A DNA stretch of 64,000 bases. Source: Heyndrickxia sporothermodurans (GTDB taxonomy: Bacteria; Bacillota; Bacilli; Bacillales; Bacillaceae_C). The notes beneath the pieces were generated by a model. The model saw nothing but the letters and a program-made list of their open reading frames with translations, made no database searches and had not been told where the DNA came from. The translations under genes were made by a program, and so were the position numbers. Position 1 is the first letter of the stretch; each line of letters begins with the position of its first letter. Shown here piece by piece: positions 42,469 to 51,029 of this stretch. The DNA lies in assembly GCF_016785185.1 (NCBI RefSeq), contig NZ_JAEKDY010000005.1; one strand, given 5' to 3'.

Positions 42469-43608
42469 TTAGAAGTTTTTCGCATCCGGACGGTTAAATC
42501 CATATTGCTCAAAAAACTCTTCCCTGAAATCACCAAGTCTGTCTTCTTTAATAGCTTGTCTGACTTGTTGCATTAATTGTATCAGAAAATGGAGATTATG
42601 GTAAGTTGTAAGTCTAATTCCGAAAGTTTCGTCACATTTTATTAAATGGCGGATATAGGCACGTGAATAATTTTGACACGTATGACAATTACAATTTTCA
42701 TCGAGTGGTCTAAAATCTCTTGCATACTTCGCATTTTTCACGACCAATCTGCCGGTACTCGTCATACATGTTCCATTTCGACCAATTCTTGTTGGCAAAA
42801 CACAATCAAACATATCAATGCCTCGAATTGCCCCATCGATAAGGGAATCCGGTGAGCCAACGCCCATTAAATATCTCGGTTTATTCGTTGGCAGTAATGG
42901 TGTTGTAAATTCCAGCACCCTGTTCATAACATCTTTAGGTTCTCCTACGGATAAACCGCCAACTGCGTAGCCGGGAAAATCAAGTGAAGTTAAATCCTTG
43001 GCACTTAGTTTTCTTAAATCCTCATATTCTCCGCCTTGAACAATACCGAATAAACCTTGATCTTCCGTTCGAGAATGCGCGGATAGGCAACGTTCCGCCC
43101 AACGGGACGTTCTTTCTACCGATTTTTTCATATAATCATGTGTTGCCGGAAATGGCGGACATTCATCAAAAGCCATCATAATGTCCGAACCAAGTGCATT
43201 TTGAATTTCCATCGATTTTTCTGGTGAAAGGAATAACTTATCGCCATTTAAATGATTGCGGAAAAATACACCTTCTTCTTCAATTTTGCGAAAATGACTT
43301 AAACTAAATACTTGAAATCCACCGGAATCAGTTAAAATTGCTTGATCCCAATTCATAAATTTATGTAGTCCTCCAGCTTCCTTGACAATTTCGTGTCCTG
43401 GTCTTAGCCAGAGATGGTACGTATTGCTTAAAATAATGCCTGAACCTATTTCCTTTAATTCTTCAGGTGACATTGTTTTAACAGTTGCTAATGTCCCTAC
43501 AGGCATAAACATCGGCGTATCATAGGAGCCATGAGGAGTATGGATTTTCCCAAGGCGCGCACCGGTTTGTTTACAAGTCTTAATTAATTCATATTTAATT
43601 GCTGTCAA
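42469..43608 (-). CDS. tgt: tRNA-guanine transglycosylase
   Basis: Exchanges guanine 34 for preQ1 in tRNA-Asp, -Asn, -His and -Tyr, a step of queuosine synthesis. The 379-residue TIM barrel has the catalytic Asp in TDSGGFQVFSL, the nucleophile in GIRGIDMFDCVLPTR and zinc ligands in CNCHTCQNYSRAYIRHL. I set the start at a TTG (giving MTAIKYELIKTCKQ) because AAGGAG lies 7 bases before it. The longer frame has no site. It is followed by yajC and preceded by queA, the next enzyme of the pathway. Confidence 0.97.
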   Translation of the reverse strand: MTAIKYELIKTCKQTGARLGKIHTPHGSYDTPMFMPVGTLATVKTMSPEELKEIGSGIILSNTYHLWLRPGHEIVKEAGGLHKFMNWDQAILTDSGGFQVFSLSHFRKIEEEGVFFRNHLNGDKLFLSPEKSMEIQNALGSDIMMAFDECPPFPATHDYMKKSVERTSRWAERCLSAHSRTEDQGLFGIVQGGEYEDLRKLSAKDLTSLDFPGYAVGGLSVGEPKDVMNRVLEFTTPLLPTNKPRYLMGVGSPDSLIDGAIRGIDMFDCVLPTRIGRNGTCMTSTGRLVVKNAKYARDFRPLDENCNCHTCQNYSRAYIRHLIKCDETFGIRLTTYHNLHFLIQLMQQVRQAIKEDRLGDFREEFFEQYGFNRPDAKNF

Positions 43609-43644
43609 AGATAATTCTCCTTCCAAGTTAAAAAACAAAAACTC

Positions 43645-44673
43645 CTAAATAATTAACATTGCATCTCCAAAGCTAAAGAAACGGTATTTTTGATTTACAG
43701 CTTCTTCATAGGCATGTAGTACATGTTCACGTCCTGCTAATGCACTAACAAGCATGATTAACGTTGATTTAGGTAGATGAAAATTTGTGATCATCCCATC
43801 AATCCCTTTAAACTCGTAGCCTGGGAATATAAAAATATCTGTCCAGCCGCTAGTTGAAACAATTTGCCCATTATTTGCACTGGCTATTGTTTCCAATGTT
43901 CTCGTTGATGTAGTCCCAACTGAAATAATTCTTCCACCTTGCTTTTTCACGTTGTTAATAAGCTCAGCTGTCTCTTCGTTTACTTGATAAAATTCAGCAT
44001 GCATCGAATGCTTATCAACATCTTCTACACTAACAGGGCGAAAAGTTCCAAGGCCAACATGTAGTGTTATAAAAGCGATATGGACACCCATATTTTTAAT
44101 TTCTTCAAGCAACTCTTCTGTAAAATGTAACCCGGCGGTAGGAGCTGCAGCAGAACCACTCTCTTTCGCATAGACCGTTTGGTAACGATCGCGATCATCT
44201 AATTGCTCCTTAATATATGGTGGTAATGGCATTTCACCAAGTGCGTCCAATACTTCGTAAAAAATACCTTCATATTGAAATTCAAGGATTCTTCCACCGT
44301 GTTCCTTTTCTTCGATACAGGTCGCTTTTAGCTTCCCATCTCCAAAGATGATTTCCGAACCAATTTTAATTCGCTTCGCCGGCTTAACAAGTGTTTCCCA
44401 TCGATCATCTTCGGTTTGTTTTAATAACAAAACCTCTATCTTTGCTCCTGTATCCTCTTTTATACCAAAAAGTCTTGCAGGTAATACTTTCGTATCATTT
44501 AATACTAAACAATCACCTGGTTGTAAATACTCGGTAATATTTTTGAAAACGGTATGCTTAATATCTCCTGTTTCCTTATTTAATACCATTAAACGACTAT
44601 CTGAACGGTTTTTTAACGGTGTTTGTGCAATTAAAGATTCTGGTAAATTAAAATCAAATAAATCAACTTTCAC
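43645..44673 (-). CDS. queA: S-adenosylmethionine:tRNA ribosyltransferase-isomerase
   Basis: Transfers and isomerises the ribosyl part of SAM onto preQ1 in tRNA to give epoxyqueuosine. The start is a GTG behind GAAGGTGACATCA, giving MKVDLFDFNLPESLIAQ and 342 residues, the same as in Bacillus subtilis. The frame runs far into ruvB upstream, which is spurious. Conserved blocks include NDTKVLPARLFG, GMITNFHLPKSTLIMLVSALAG and the end YRFFSFGDAMLI. It lies 16 bases after ruvB. Confidence 0.97.
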   Translation of the reverse strand: MKVDLFDFNLPESLIAQTPLKNRSDSRLMVLNKETGDIKHTVFKNITEYLQPGDCLVLNDTKVLPARLFGIKEDTGAKIEVLLLKQTEDDRWETLVKPAKRIKIGSEIIFGDGKLKATCIEEKEHGGRILEFQYEGIFYEVLDALGEMPLPPYIKEQLDDRDRYQTVYAKESGSAAAPTAGLHFTEELLEEIKNMGVHIAFITLHVGLGTFRPVSVEDVDKHSMHAEFYQVNEETAELINNVKKQGGRIISVGTTSTRTLETIASANNGQIVSTSGWTDIFIFPGYEFKGIDGMITNFHLPKSTLIMLVSALAGREHVLHAYEEAVNQKYRFFSFGDAMLII

Positions 44674-44689
44674 TGATGTCACCTTCATA

Positions 44690-45703
44690 TTATGATATAT
44701 TGGTCGGAACTTCCATTTGAAAATGATGGTACACAAGGTTTGTAACGATTCTTCCTCTCGGTGTACGTTGTAAAAATCCAATTTGAAGTAAATATGGTTC
44801 ATACACATCTTCAATCGTTTCAGCCTCTTCACCGATACTTGCGGCAATCGTCTCAAGCCCAACGGGACCACCGCGGAATTTTTCAATAATTCCTTTTAAT
44901 AATTTATGGTCAATATGATCAAGTCCTAAACGGTCCACCTGCAACAATTCAAGCGCATGCTCAGCTAAAGACTTTGTAATTATGCCATTTCCCCGTACTT
45001 GTGCAAAATCTCGGACACGGCGTAATAGTCGATTGGCAATCCTTGGGGTTCCCCGTGAACGTCTAGCAATCTCAATTGCTCCAATCGTATCAATTTTAGT
45101 ATTTAATATTTCTGCCGTTCTTATAACAATATCTGTAAGCTGTTGTTCAGTATAATATTCTAATCGGGCTAACACCCCGAATCGATCCCTTAAAGGAGCA
45201 GAAATGGCACCTGCCCTAGTTGTAGCACCGACTAGGGTGAACGGTGGTAAATCCAAACGAACGGATCTGGCACTTGGTCCTTTTCCAATGACAATATCCA
45301 AGCAAAAATCCTCCATTGCAGGGTAGAGAATTTCTTCAATGGAGCGTGGTAAACGATGAATTTCATCGATAAATAGTACATCACCAGGCTCCAGTGCAGT
45401 GAGAATAGCAGCTAGATCTCCCGGTCGCTCAATAGCAGGACCAGAAGTCGTTCGAATATTTACTCCCATTTCATTAGCAATAACGGTTGCTAGCGTCGTT
45501 TTCCCTAGCCCGGGAGGTCCGTATAATAAGACGTGATCTAACGTTTCACGTCTTTGTTTTGCTGCTTCAATAAAGATTCCTAAATTGTTTTTCACCTTAT
45601 CTTGACCAATATACTGCAGCAAAGTCTGTGGACGTAAACTTAATTCAAACGTTTCCTCTAGTTCAGTGGCTTCCCTAGAAACCATCCTCTCCTTCTCCTC
45701 CAT
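44690..45703 (-). CDS. ruvB: Holliday junction helicase motor RuvB
   Basis: Hexameric AAA+ motor of 337 residues that drives branch migration with RuvA. Walker A is GPPGLGKTTLA at about residue 62, Walker B is VLFIDEIHRLPRSIEE, and the sensor regions VGATTRAGAISAPLRDRFG and RSRGTPRIANRLLRRVRDFA are intact. The C-terminal winged helix ends GRIVTNLVYHHF. It is 42 bases downstream of ruvA, and queA follows after 16 bases. Confidence 0.98.
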   Translation of the reverse strand: MEEKERMVSREATELEETFELSLRPQTLLQYIGQDKVKNNLGIFIEAAKQRRETLDHVLLYGPPGLGKTTLATVIANEMGVNIRTTSGPAIERPGDLAAILTALEPGDVLFIDEIHRLPRSIEEILYPAMEDFCLDIVIGKGPSARSVRLDLPPFTLVGATTRAGAISAPLRDRFGVLARLEYYTEQQLTDIVIRTAEILNTKIDTIGAIEIARRSRGTPRIANRLLRRVRDFAQVRGNGIITKSLAEHALELLQVDRLGLDHIDHKLLKGIIEKFRGGPVGLETIAASIGEEAETIEDVYEPYLLQIGFLQRTPRGRIVTNLVYHHFQMEVPTNIS

Positions 45704-45745
45704 TAAACTCCCTCCTTTGTCGAAGATCTAGTTACACGAATCATT

Positions 45746-46354
45746 TTATTTTACCAACTTTTTAAGGGCCATTTTAATATATTGATCGGTTGTTAATTTT
45801 TCTTTTTGTAAGTCTGATGATATTTTCTTTATTTCTTTATCAGAATAGCCTAGCGCTTTTAAGGCCAAAATAGCTTCATCAAACTGTGCGGAAGTCTGAG
45901 CAACTTGTTCAACTTTATCCGTATTAAATAGATTCGGAAAGTAATCCGGAACAATATCTTGAAGCTTCCCTTTTAAATCAAGAATCATTTGTCTTGCGGT
46001 CTTTTTTCCTACCCCGGGAAATTTGGTCAAAAAGGTTTCATTTTCGTTTTCAATTGCCTCAATTACTTGACTTGGTTCACCAAATGCAAGAATTGCTAAA
46101 GCACCTTTAGGCCCGATTCCCGAAACATTAAGTAATTTTTTAAATAATGTTTTTTCCGAAAGTGTATGAAATCCAAAAAGCGAAAGTGCATCTTCTCGGA
46201 CATGCTGGTAGATGAAAATTTTCTCCGAAATACTTTGATTAACTGTAAAAACAAATGGATTCGGAGTAAATATTTGATATCCAATACCATTGTTTTCAAC
46301 AACAATATATTCCGGAGTCACCATTTCGACGGTTCCTTTAATATACTCGTACAA
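45746..46354 (-). CDS. ruvA: Holliday junction-binding protein RuvA
   Basis: Tetrameric junction-binding protein of 202 residues. Three domains are visible: an OB fold (YIKGTVEMVTPEYIVVENNGIGYQIF), tandem helix-hairpin-helix motifs (NVSGIGPKGALAILA, KFPGVGKKTARQMILDLKGK) and a C-terminal RuvB-binding domain (FDEAILALKALGYSDKEIKK). I chose a TTG start behind GGGAGAGAACTGA, giving MYEYIKGT and nearly the Bacillus subtilis length. The nine-codon upstream extension lacks support. Confidence 0.97.
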   Translation of the reverse strand: MYEYIKGTVEMVTPEYIVVENNGIGYQIFTPNPFVFTVNQSISEKIFIYQHVREDALSLFGFHTLSEKTLFKKLLNVSGIGPKGALAILAFGEPSQVIEAIENENETFLTKFPGVGKKTARQMILDLKGKLQDIVPDYFPNLFNTDKVEQVAQTSAQFDEAILALKALGYSDKEIKKISSDLQKEKLTTDQYIKMALKKLVK

Positions 46355-46433
46355 ATCAGTTCTCTCCCTATATGTAAACAACGTTCATAACTTCCATTGT
46401 ATCATAATCTTAAATCAGTTGGGTAAATACTCA

Positions 46434-46461
46434 TACAAAAAACCGGTCTCATGAACCGGTT
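46434..46461 (-). terminator. Terminator overlapping the bofC 3' end
   Basis: AACCGGT arms around a 7-nt loop with six T following on the minus strand. The bofC stop codon (46449-46451) lies inside the loop, so the last codons form the stem. Confidence 0.85.
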
Positions 46462-47015
46462 AATTTTTGCTGTTTTTGTATTGAATATGGTTTAAGTGTT
46501 TCTAAAACTTTATCAAATTCCTCTTTTGTTTTGATAGGTATACCTTTTTTTAGTTCCTCATGTTTCTTTCCTTCTAACTTTTTTATATCAATTTGAAAAA
46601 ATGACTGGATGATATCCGCATTAATTGGTTTTCCATTAAAAATAGAAATCGTTCCATCATCAGTGATACCAAAATATCCATTCGCCTTAAGAAGGGGAGA
46701 TATGTCATTGATTTTCTTTTGCAGTACAATTTGCTCTTCATCCATTTGTACAATTTGCCAATCACGATATTTATTTTTCACTGTGTGAATGTTATGAACA
46801 TTTTCAGACAGAATCTCTTCACTTACTTCACCATCTACATAAACTCTTTCCAGAATGACCGTTTTCTTACTTGGTGTTGATGATACTTCAATGGATTTAG
46901 GCTCACGAGTTGTCTTCGAGTCTTTTACATGTTCGCTATCATCTTGTAAAAAGGTAATATAGAAAGCTCCTAATGCGAATATGCCAATGAAGACGATTCG
47001 AACAAAAAATCTCAT
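46449..47015 (-). CDS. bofC: Sporulation checkpoint protein BofC
   Basis: Forespore-secreted protein of 188 residues. In Bacillus subtilis BofC inhibits the SpoIVB protease and so delays pro-sigma-K processing. An N-terminal membrane/signal helix (FVRIVFIGIFALGAFYITF) is followed by a polar linker. The BofC fold contains RVYVDGEVSEEI near the middle and, at the end, a C-terminal domain (YFGITDDGTISIFNGKP, QSFFQIDIKKLE). The ATG follows AGGGGTGACAC. It is upstream of ruvA, as in Bacillus subtilis, with an intervening terminator. Confidence 0.9.
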   Translation of the reverse strand: MRFFVRIVFIGIFALGAFYITFLQDDSEHVKDSKTTREPKSIEVSSTPSKKTVILERVYVDGEVSEEILSENVHNIHTVKNKYRDWQIVQMDEEQIVLQKKINDISPLLKANGYFGITDDGTISIFNGKPINADIIQSFFQIDIKKLEGKKHEELKKGIPIKTKEEFDKVLETLKPYSIQKQQKLTGS

Positions 47016-47132
47016 AGCTGTGTCACCCCTATACGTTTTTTAGTACGTATGCTTAGTGTGACCGTTATTTCACAAAAATATCCAACCTATTTTTATGAAA
47101 AGGTAATGCTTTTCCATATATCGAAAGAAAAA

Positions 47133-47157
47133 TGGAGAACAGATTTTCTATTCTCCA
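47133..47157 (-). terminator. Terminator of the safA-coxA operon
   Basis: TGGAGAA and TTCTCCA arms around an 11-nt A/T-rich loop, with a T-rich run following on the minus strand, 11 bases past the coxA stop. Confidence 0.75.
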
Positions 47158-47168
47158 TCAATCAAAAA

Positions 47169-47867
47169 TTATTGTTGTTTTTTCTGTAACTTGATCATAT
47201 TTTTCAAATCCATTTTGATCGTGTCGCGGGGACCGCCGTCTTTTAAATCATTGTCTATATCTCTTGCTCGATAATACGTTCCCGCATCTGTAGTAATCAA
47301 ATAATGTCGTCCATTTAAAAATGGACGTATCGCTTGCTCAACATTTGCTTTAGTCTTCGTACTGTCTTTGTCATTTTTAAGAACAATTGACAGTAACACT
47401 GTATTATCGCTAATCAACGCACGCGCATCTGAAACATTCGGTACTTTAATTGCCTCATCGGATAACTTTTGGGCAAGAGCACCTTCATAAGCGGTATAGT
47501 AGGAAGATTTTCCTTTCGCATTATGATGATTTAAATGACCATGATAATTAATGTCTCGGAGAATCCTGTTGTTGTTCACTCCCCGATTATTTGTATTATA
47601 TTCTGTAAAAGGCGATTGAATTGGATGATCATAATCATCAACATATCCCGATGGCAGAAGATTATTGTTTTTTTTCACGTTATCCACATTGCCAAGCGAA
47701 TAGTCCAATAGTTCCGTAATTGGGCCATCATGGTCAACCATATTTACATCATTTGTATGATACCCGACTTGATGGAAACTGTTCGTTGTTTGATCATTAT
47801 TTCCACACGCTGTCAAGCCCGATACCATCAAGAGTGAGATAGGTGCTGCTAAAAGTATCTTTCTCAA
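47169..47867 (-). CDS. coxA: YhcN/YlaJ-family sporulation lipoprotein, CoxA-like
   Basis: Predicted lipoprotein of 232 residues. A signal peptide ends in the lipobox SGLTAC with Cys at about residue 22. The mature part has an Asn/His-rich linker followed by the YhcN/YlaJ domain (ALAQKLSDEAIKVPNVSDARALISDNTVLLSIVL and RPFLNGRHYLITTDAGTYYRARDIDNDL-like segments). CoxA (YrbB) of Bacillus subtilis is a spore cortex protein encoded after safA, and the position fits. The start used is a TTG behind AGGGGGAGTACTG. The frame extends 15 codons upstream without a signal-peptide-like start. Confidence 0.85.
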   Translation of the reverse strand: MRKILLAAPISLLMVSGLTACGNNDQTTNSFHQVGYHTNDVNMVDHDGPITELLDYSLGNVDNVKKNNNLLPSGYVDDYDHPIQSPFTEYNTNNRGVNNNRILRDINYHGHLNHHNAKGKSSYYTAYEGALAQKLSDEAIKVPNVSDARALISDNTVLLSIVLKNDKDSTKTKANVEQAIRPFLNGRHYLITTDAGTYYRARDIDNDLKDGGPRDTIKMDLKNMIKLQKKQQ

Positions 47868-47977
47868 AACAGTACTCCCCCTAACTTTACTCCTAGAGCA
47901 TTTTTTGCTCATTTATATTTTGTGAGGTGGAGTCCATTCTATTCCGTTTGTTACTGGTTATTTCACCTAAAAGTCCC

Positions 47978-48952
47978 TTATATTCTTTTTATCATTTCAT
48001 TTGCAAAAGATTTCCTTTGTTCATATTGATTAAAAGTAATTTCCTTTAAGTAAGCTAACGATTGATCCTTATTCTTTTTGTTTTTTGATCTGATAAATCG
48101 ATTCCATTCCCTCAGAACATCTGTTGGATAGATAAGGGCAATGACAAAAGCTTTATGATTTAATAAATCTTTAATTGTTTCCATTTGTTGTAATTCATGA
48201 TGCGACCATTCAATATAAGGCAAAATTCGATTGGTGAATTGTAAATAATCAATGACAGGGCTTCCTAAATGTATTAGATCAAAATCAATCAAAAAAAGTT
48301 GTTGATCAAAATTATATATAAAGTTATGATGGGCAACATCACCATGAATAACACATTTTGCTTGTTGGTTAAAATAATTTTTATTTTGTTTCAACATATG
48401 TAATGACCATTTTGCCCATTCAACATAGACCTCTATATAATATTGTGGAATAAACTTTTTTAACTGAGGAAAATTAGAAATAAAATCATTTAATCTTGTC
48501 TCCCATTTTTCAATCTGATTAAAAAACGATAATTTAGTCGAAAATTCATTAGCAAATAATTGGGTTTTTTCATGGAATTTCGATAATAACTTTATTGCTT
48601 GAATCCTGTTATTTTTTGTTTGATATGAAAATGAAGACCCTTTTTTTATAAATTCAATTAATCCAAATATCCTATCCTCAAAAAAGCAAATTTTTTTCGC
48701 ATGGACTGGGTGAAATCGATAAGTCCAATGGAAGCCATTTATAAATAAAAGTTTTGTTAAATATATTTGATTTTCGATTTTTTCTTTAGTTGGAAATTCC
48801 TTTAAAATCCAAGTGTTTTTAGCTGTTTTACAAACCCAAATACCATTTTTGATTTTTTTTACATATAAAAACGTTTCTCCGGTTAACGAGGTTAAATAAA
48901 GAAGGAGACGATGTTCGAATTCGTCTCCGTCACTTCTTCTATTAGCAGTCAT
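47978..48952 (-). CDS. CotS/YutH-like phosphotransferase fold protein
   Basis: Protein of 324 residues with an aminoglycoside-phosphotransferase/choline-kinase-like fold. The catalytic loop reads KCVIHGDVAHHNFIYN and the metal-binding Asp lies in LFLIDFDLIHLGSPVIDYLQF. Upstream is a small kinase N-lobe (TFLYVKKIKNGIWVCKTAKNTWILKEF). Spore-coat proteins CotS, CotI and YutH have this fold. The position between safA and coxA suggests a spore role. The ATG overlaps the safA end by 11 bases and has AGGAAGAAG before it. Any longer frame is an out-of-frame reading of safA. The substrate is unknown. Confidence 0.82.
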   Translation of the reverse strand: MTANRRSDGDEFEHRLLLYLTSLTGETFLYVKKIKNGIWVCKTAKNTWILKEFPTKEKIENQIYLTKLLFINGFHWTYRFHPVHAKKICFFEDRIFGLIEFIKKGSSFSYQTKNNRIQAIKLLSKFHEKTQLFANEFSTKLSFFNQIEKWETRLNDFISNFPQLKKFIPQYYIEVYVEWAKWSLHMLKQNKNYFNQQAKCVIHGDVAHHNFIYNFDQQLFLIDFDLIHLGSPVIDYLQFTNRILPYIEWSHHELQQMETIKDLLNHKAFVIALIYPTDVLREWNRFIRSKNKKNKDQSLAYLKEITFNQYEQRKSFANEMIKRI

Positions 48953-50195
48953 CACAATCTTCTTCCTGTCTTGGGTAACCTCCGGGATAGCCCCCCGGGT
49001 AACCTGGATAGCCTTGACCATATCCCATATAAGGGGTTCCGTATCCTGGATGCCAACCTTGTTGAACACCATAAAAATGACTATACGGATGATATCCATA
49101 ATGTCCGTATGGGTGATGTCCATGATGATGATGATGAGCATGCCCATATTCATGTCCTTGACCATATCCCTGTCCTTGATGGTAATCCGGATGATGATGG
49201 TAGTCATGTTGGCTTCCATAATATTCATGACTTCCATAGTGTGGATTATCAGGTCTTTCTGGAAAATTCATGTTAACACCTTGCTGCGGCATATTTCCAA
49301 ATTGACCATATTGGTTATATGGCATCCCAGAGTATTGGCCATCCGGGGCAGGTAAGTACGCACCTTGTTGGACATTTGGCATGGAATGCATACCGTGAAA
49401 CTGAGCGTCTTGAGATTGAATAAATACTCCTTGTTGCGGCATTGAATGGCTTGCCATCATCGGCATAGATGATGATTCTTCTTCTTCATGCATCCAGCCT
49501 CCATGCTCAGGAACCTGTGTTGGATAAGCTCCTTGGCCATAATAATAGTTTTCAGGTGCATAAGACATAGCTCCTTGGACTTCCGGCATAACTGGTGTGT
49601 TATAACCCATTGGAAATCCTTGTTGCATTGGGTAATGTCCCATCGGTGCTTGATACCCGTATGGGTACGGAGTAGGTCCACATCCACAATCAGCTATTGG
49701 CATACAAGGTACGGTTGGATACACTTCAAAACACTCCTCTTGAACTGGCATCATTGGCATTTCAACTGGTGATTCAATGCTTTCTACTTTTTCTTCTTTC
49801 ACTGGAGGCGGCGCTTGCATTTGCGCTTGCATTTGTGACATGTGCATCGAATAATAGTTATTTATATCAATTTCCGGGATGACAGGCTGCGGCATAATAG
49901 GAGTATAGATCGTTTCCTTTTTTGGAACCTCCTTAATGATTTCTTTTTGCACGGGCAATGTTGGCACGGGCTGTTCTTTATATGGATGTACAGCCTTTGG
50001 CGTTTCCTTCTTAGGAATTGCCACTTCTTTCTTAATTGTTCCTCCGGTTGTAGGTACTTTTATTTTCATACCAGGCATAATCATTTCCGGATTAGATAAT
50101 TGGGCATTCATTTTCTTTAGTTCTTCAAAATCAACGCCATATTTTTTAGCAATATTCCAAAGAGTATCGCCTTTTTGAACAATATGGATCTTCAC
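48942..50195 (-). CDS. safA: Spore coat morphogenetic protein SafA
   Basis: Inner-coat organiser of 417 residues that docks at the cortex-coat boundary. An N-terminal LysM domain (residues about 2-48, HIVQKGDTLWNIAKKYGVDFEELKKMNAQL) binds peptidoglycan. A Lys/Pro-rich linker follows, then a long low-complexity part rich in Met, Pro, Gln, Tyr and Gly. The C-terminal 90 residues include a dense His-rich block (GHAHHHHHGHHPYGHYGYHP) and a DCDDC end. The GTG start follows GGAGGGGAAC. The kinase-like gene begins inside its 3' end. Mother-cell sigma-E control is expected but no promoter was assigned. Confidence 0.92.
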   Translation of the reverse strand: MKIHIVQKGDTLWNIAKKYGVDFEELKKMNAQLSNPEMIMPGMKIKVPTTGGTIKKEVAIPKKETPKAVHPYKEQPVPTLPVQKEIIKEVPKKETIYTPIMPQPVIPEIDINNYYSMHMSQMQAQMQAPPPVKEEKVESIESPVEMPMMPVQEECFEVYPTVPCMPIADCGCGPTPYPYGYQAPMGHYPMQQGFPMGYNTPVMPEVQGAMSYAPENYYYGQGAYPTQVPEHGGWMHEEEESSSMPMMASHSMPQQGVFIQSQDAQFHGMHSMPNVQQGAYLPAPDGQYSGMPYNQYGQFGNMPQQGVNMNFPERPDNPHYGSHEYYGSQHDYHHHPDYHQGQGYGQGHEYGHAHHHHHGHHPYGHYGYHPYSHFYGVQQGWHPGYGTPYMGYGQGYPGYPGGYPGGYPRQEEDCDDC

Positions 50196-50387
50196 TAAAG
50201 TTCCCCTCCTCAGGCATAAGTCCATATAGTCTATGTCAAAATGGGCAAAATGCTAATGTTCTTCTAAAAAAATTTATGTTTCTTACGATAAAAATATACC
50301 TTCTCACTACCGGAAGAAGGCTAGGTTATTTGTAAATATAGTTAATAGATGAAATAAACAAAAGAAAATTTGGCATATATCAATTAG

Positions 50388-50417
50388 TTGGTTCTGTACA
50401 AAACATTATGTTAGAAT
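50388..50417 (+). promoter_or_regulatory. Promoter candidate of niaR
   Basis: TTGGTT (50388-50393) and TAGAAT (50412-50417) with an 18-base spacer, about 35 bases ahead of the GTG start. The rest of the 257-base gap between safA and niaR shows nothing else I can identify. Confidence 0.45.
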
Positions 50418-50452
50418 CCAAATAGGAATAAAGCTGAAGGGAGTCTATCTGA

Positions 50453-50998
50453 GTGTTAGAAGAGAAAAAATTACTTGGTGAAAATAGGCGCGATTTTCTT
50501 TTACAGTTGCTAAAAGAAAGTAATGAACCAATTATTGGGGGAGAATTAGCGAAAATAGCTAATGTCAGTCGTCAAGTAATTGTTAATGATATAACCTTAT
50601 TAAAAGCTAAAAGTGAACCAATAATAGCGACAAGTCAAGGCTATTTATATCTCCGACAACAAAAGGTTTCGGATCAATATGAAAAAACGATTGCATGTAA
50701 TCACACACCAGAACAGGCTGAAAATGAGCTAAATCTCATTGTTGATCATGGCGTTACAGTAAAAGATGTAAAAATTGAACATCCTGTATATGGTGACCTA
50801 ACAGCATCAATCATGGTATCTAATCGTAGACAAGTCAAACAGTTTATTGAAAAAGTTAAAGCGACGAAAGCTGTCTACTTATCAAATTTAACCCATGGTA
50901 TTCATATCCATACAATTGTTGCAAAAAGTGAGCAACAACTTATAGATGTCGAAAACGCATTAAATAATGCCGGGTTTTTAATTAATACTAATGAATAA
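50453..50998 (+). CDS. niaR: NAD biosynthesis/niacin repressor NiaR (YrxA)
   Basis: Transcription repressor of 181 residues that senses niacin. An N-terminal winged helix (ENRRDFLLQLLKESNEPIIGGELAKIANVSRQVIVNDITLLKA) precedes the 3H domain. That domain is named for three conserved His residues, seen here in VDHGVTV, EHPVYGDL and LTHGIHIHTI. The GTG start follows AAGGGAGTC. In Bacillus subtilis niaR is divergent from nifS-nadBCA, but that cluster is missing here. Its targets must lie elsewhere, for example a niacin transporter or salvage gene. Confidence 0.93.
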   Translation: MLEEKKLLGENRRDFLLQLLKESNEPIIGGELAKIANVSRQVIVNDITLLKAKSEPIIATSQGYLYLRQQKVSDQYEKTIACNHTPEQAENELNLIVDHGVTVKDVKIEHPVYGDLTASIMVSNRRQVKQFIEKVKATKAVYLSNLTHGIHIHTIVAKSEQQLIDVENALNNAGFLINTNE

Positions 50999-51003
50999 AA
51001 ATT

Positions 51004-51029
51004 AAATCCAACAGACAGCTGTTGGATTT
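51004..51029. terminator. Bidirectional terminator between niaR and pheA
   Basis: Perfect 11-bp arms AAATCCAACAG and CTGTTGGATTT around ACAG between convergent genes. T-rich sequence follows on the plus side, A-rich on the other. Confidence 0.85.

Noticed and set aside
44689..44886. 66-codon N-terminal extension of queA
   Set aside because: It overlaps ruvB in another frame. A GTG with AAGGTG before it gives the standard QueA length.
48953..49237. N-terminal 95-codon extension of the kinase-like gene
   Set aside because: It is an alternative-frame reading of the His-rich end of safA, giving Met/Ile-rich nonsense. The real start is the ATG at 48952.
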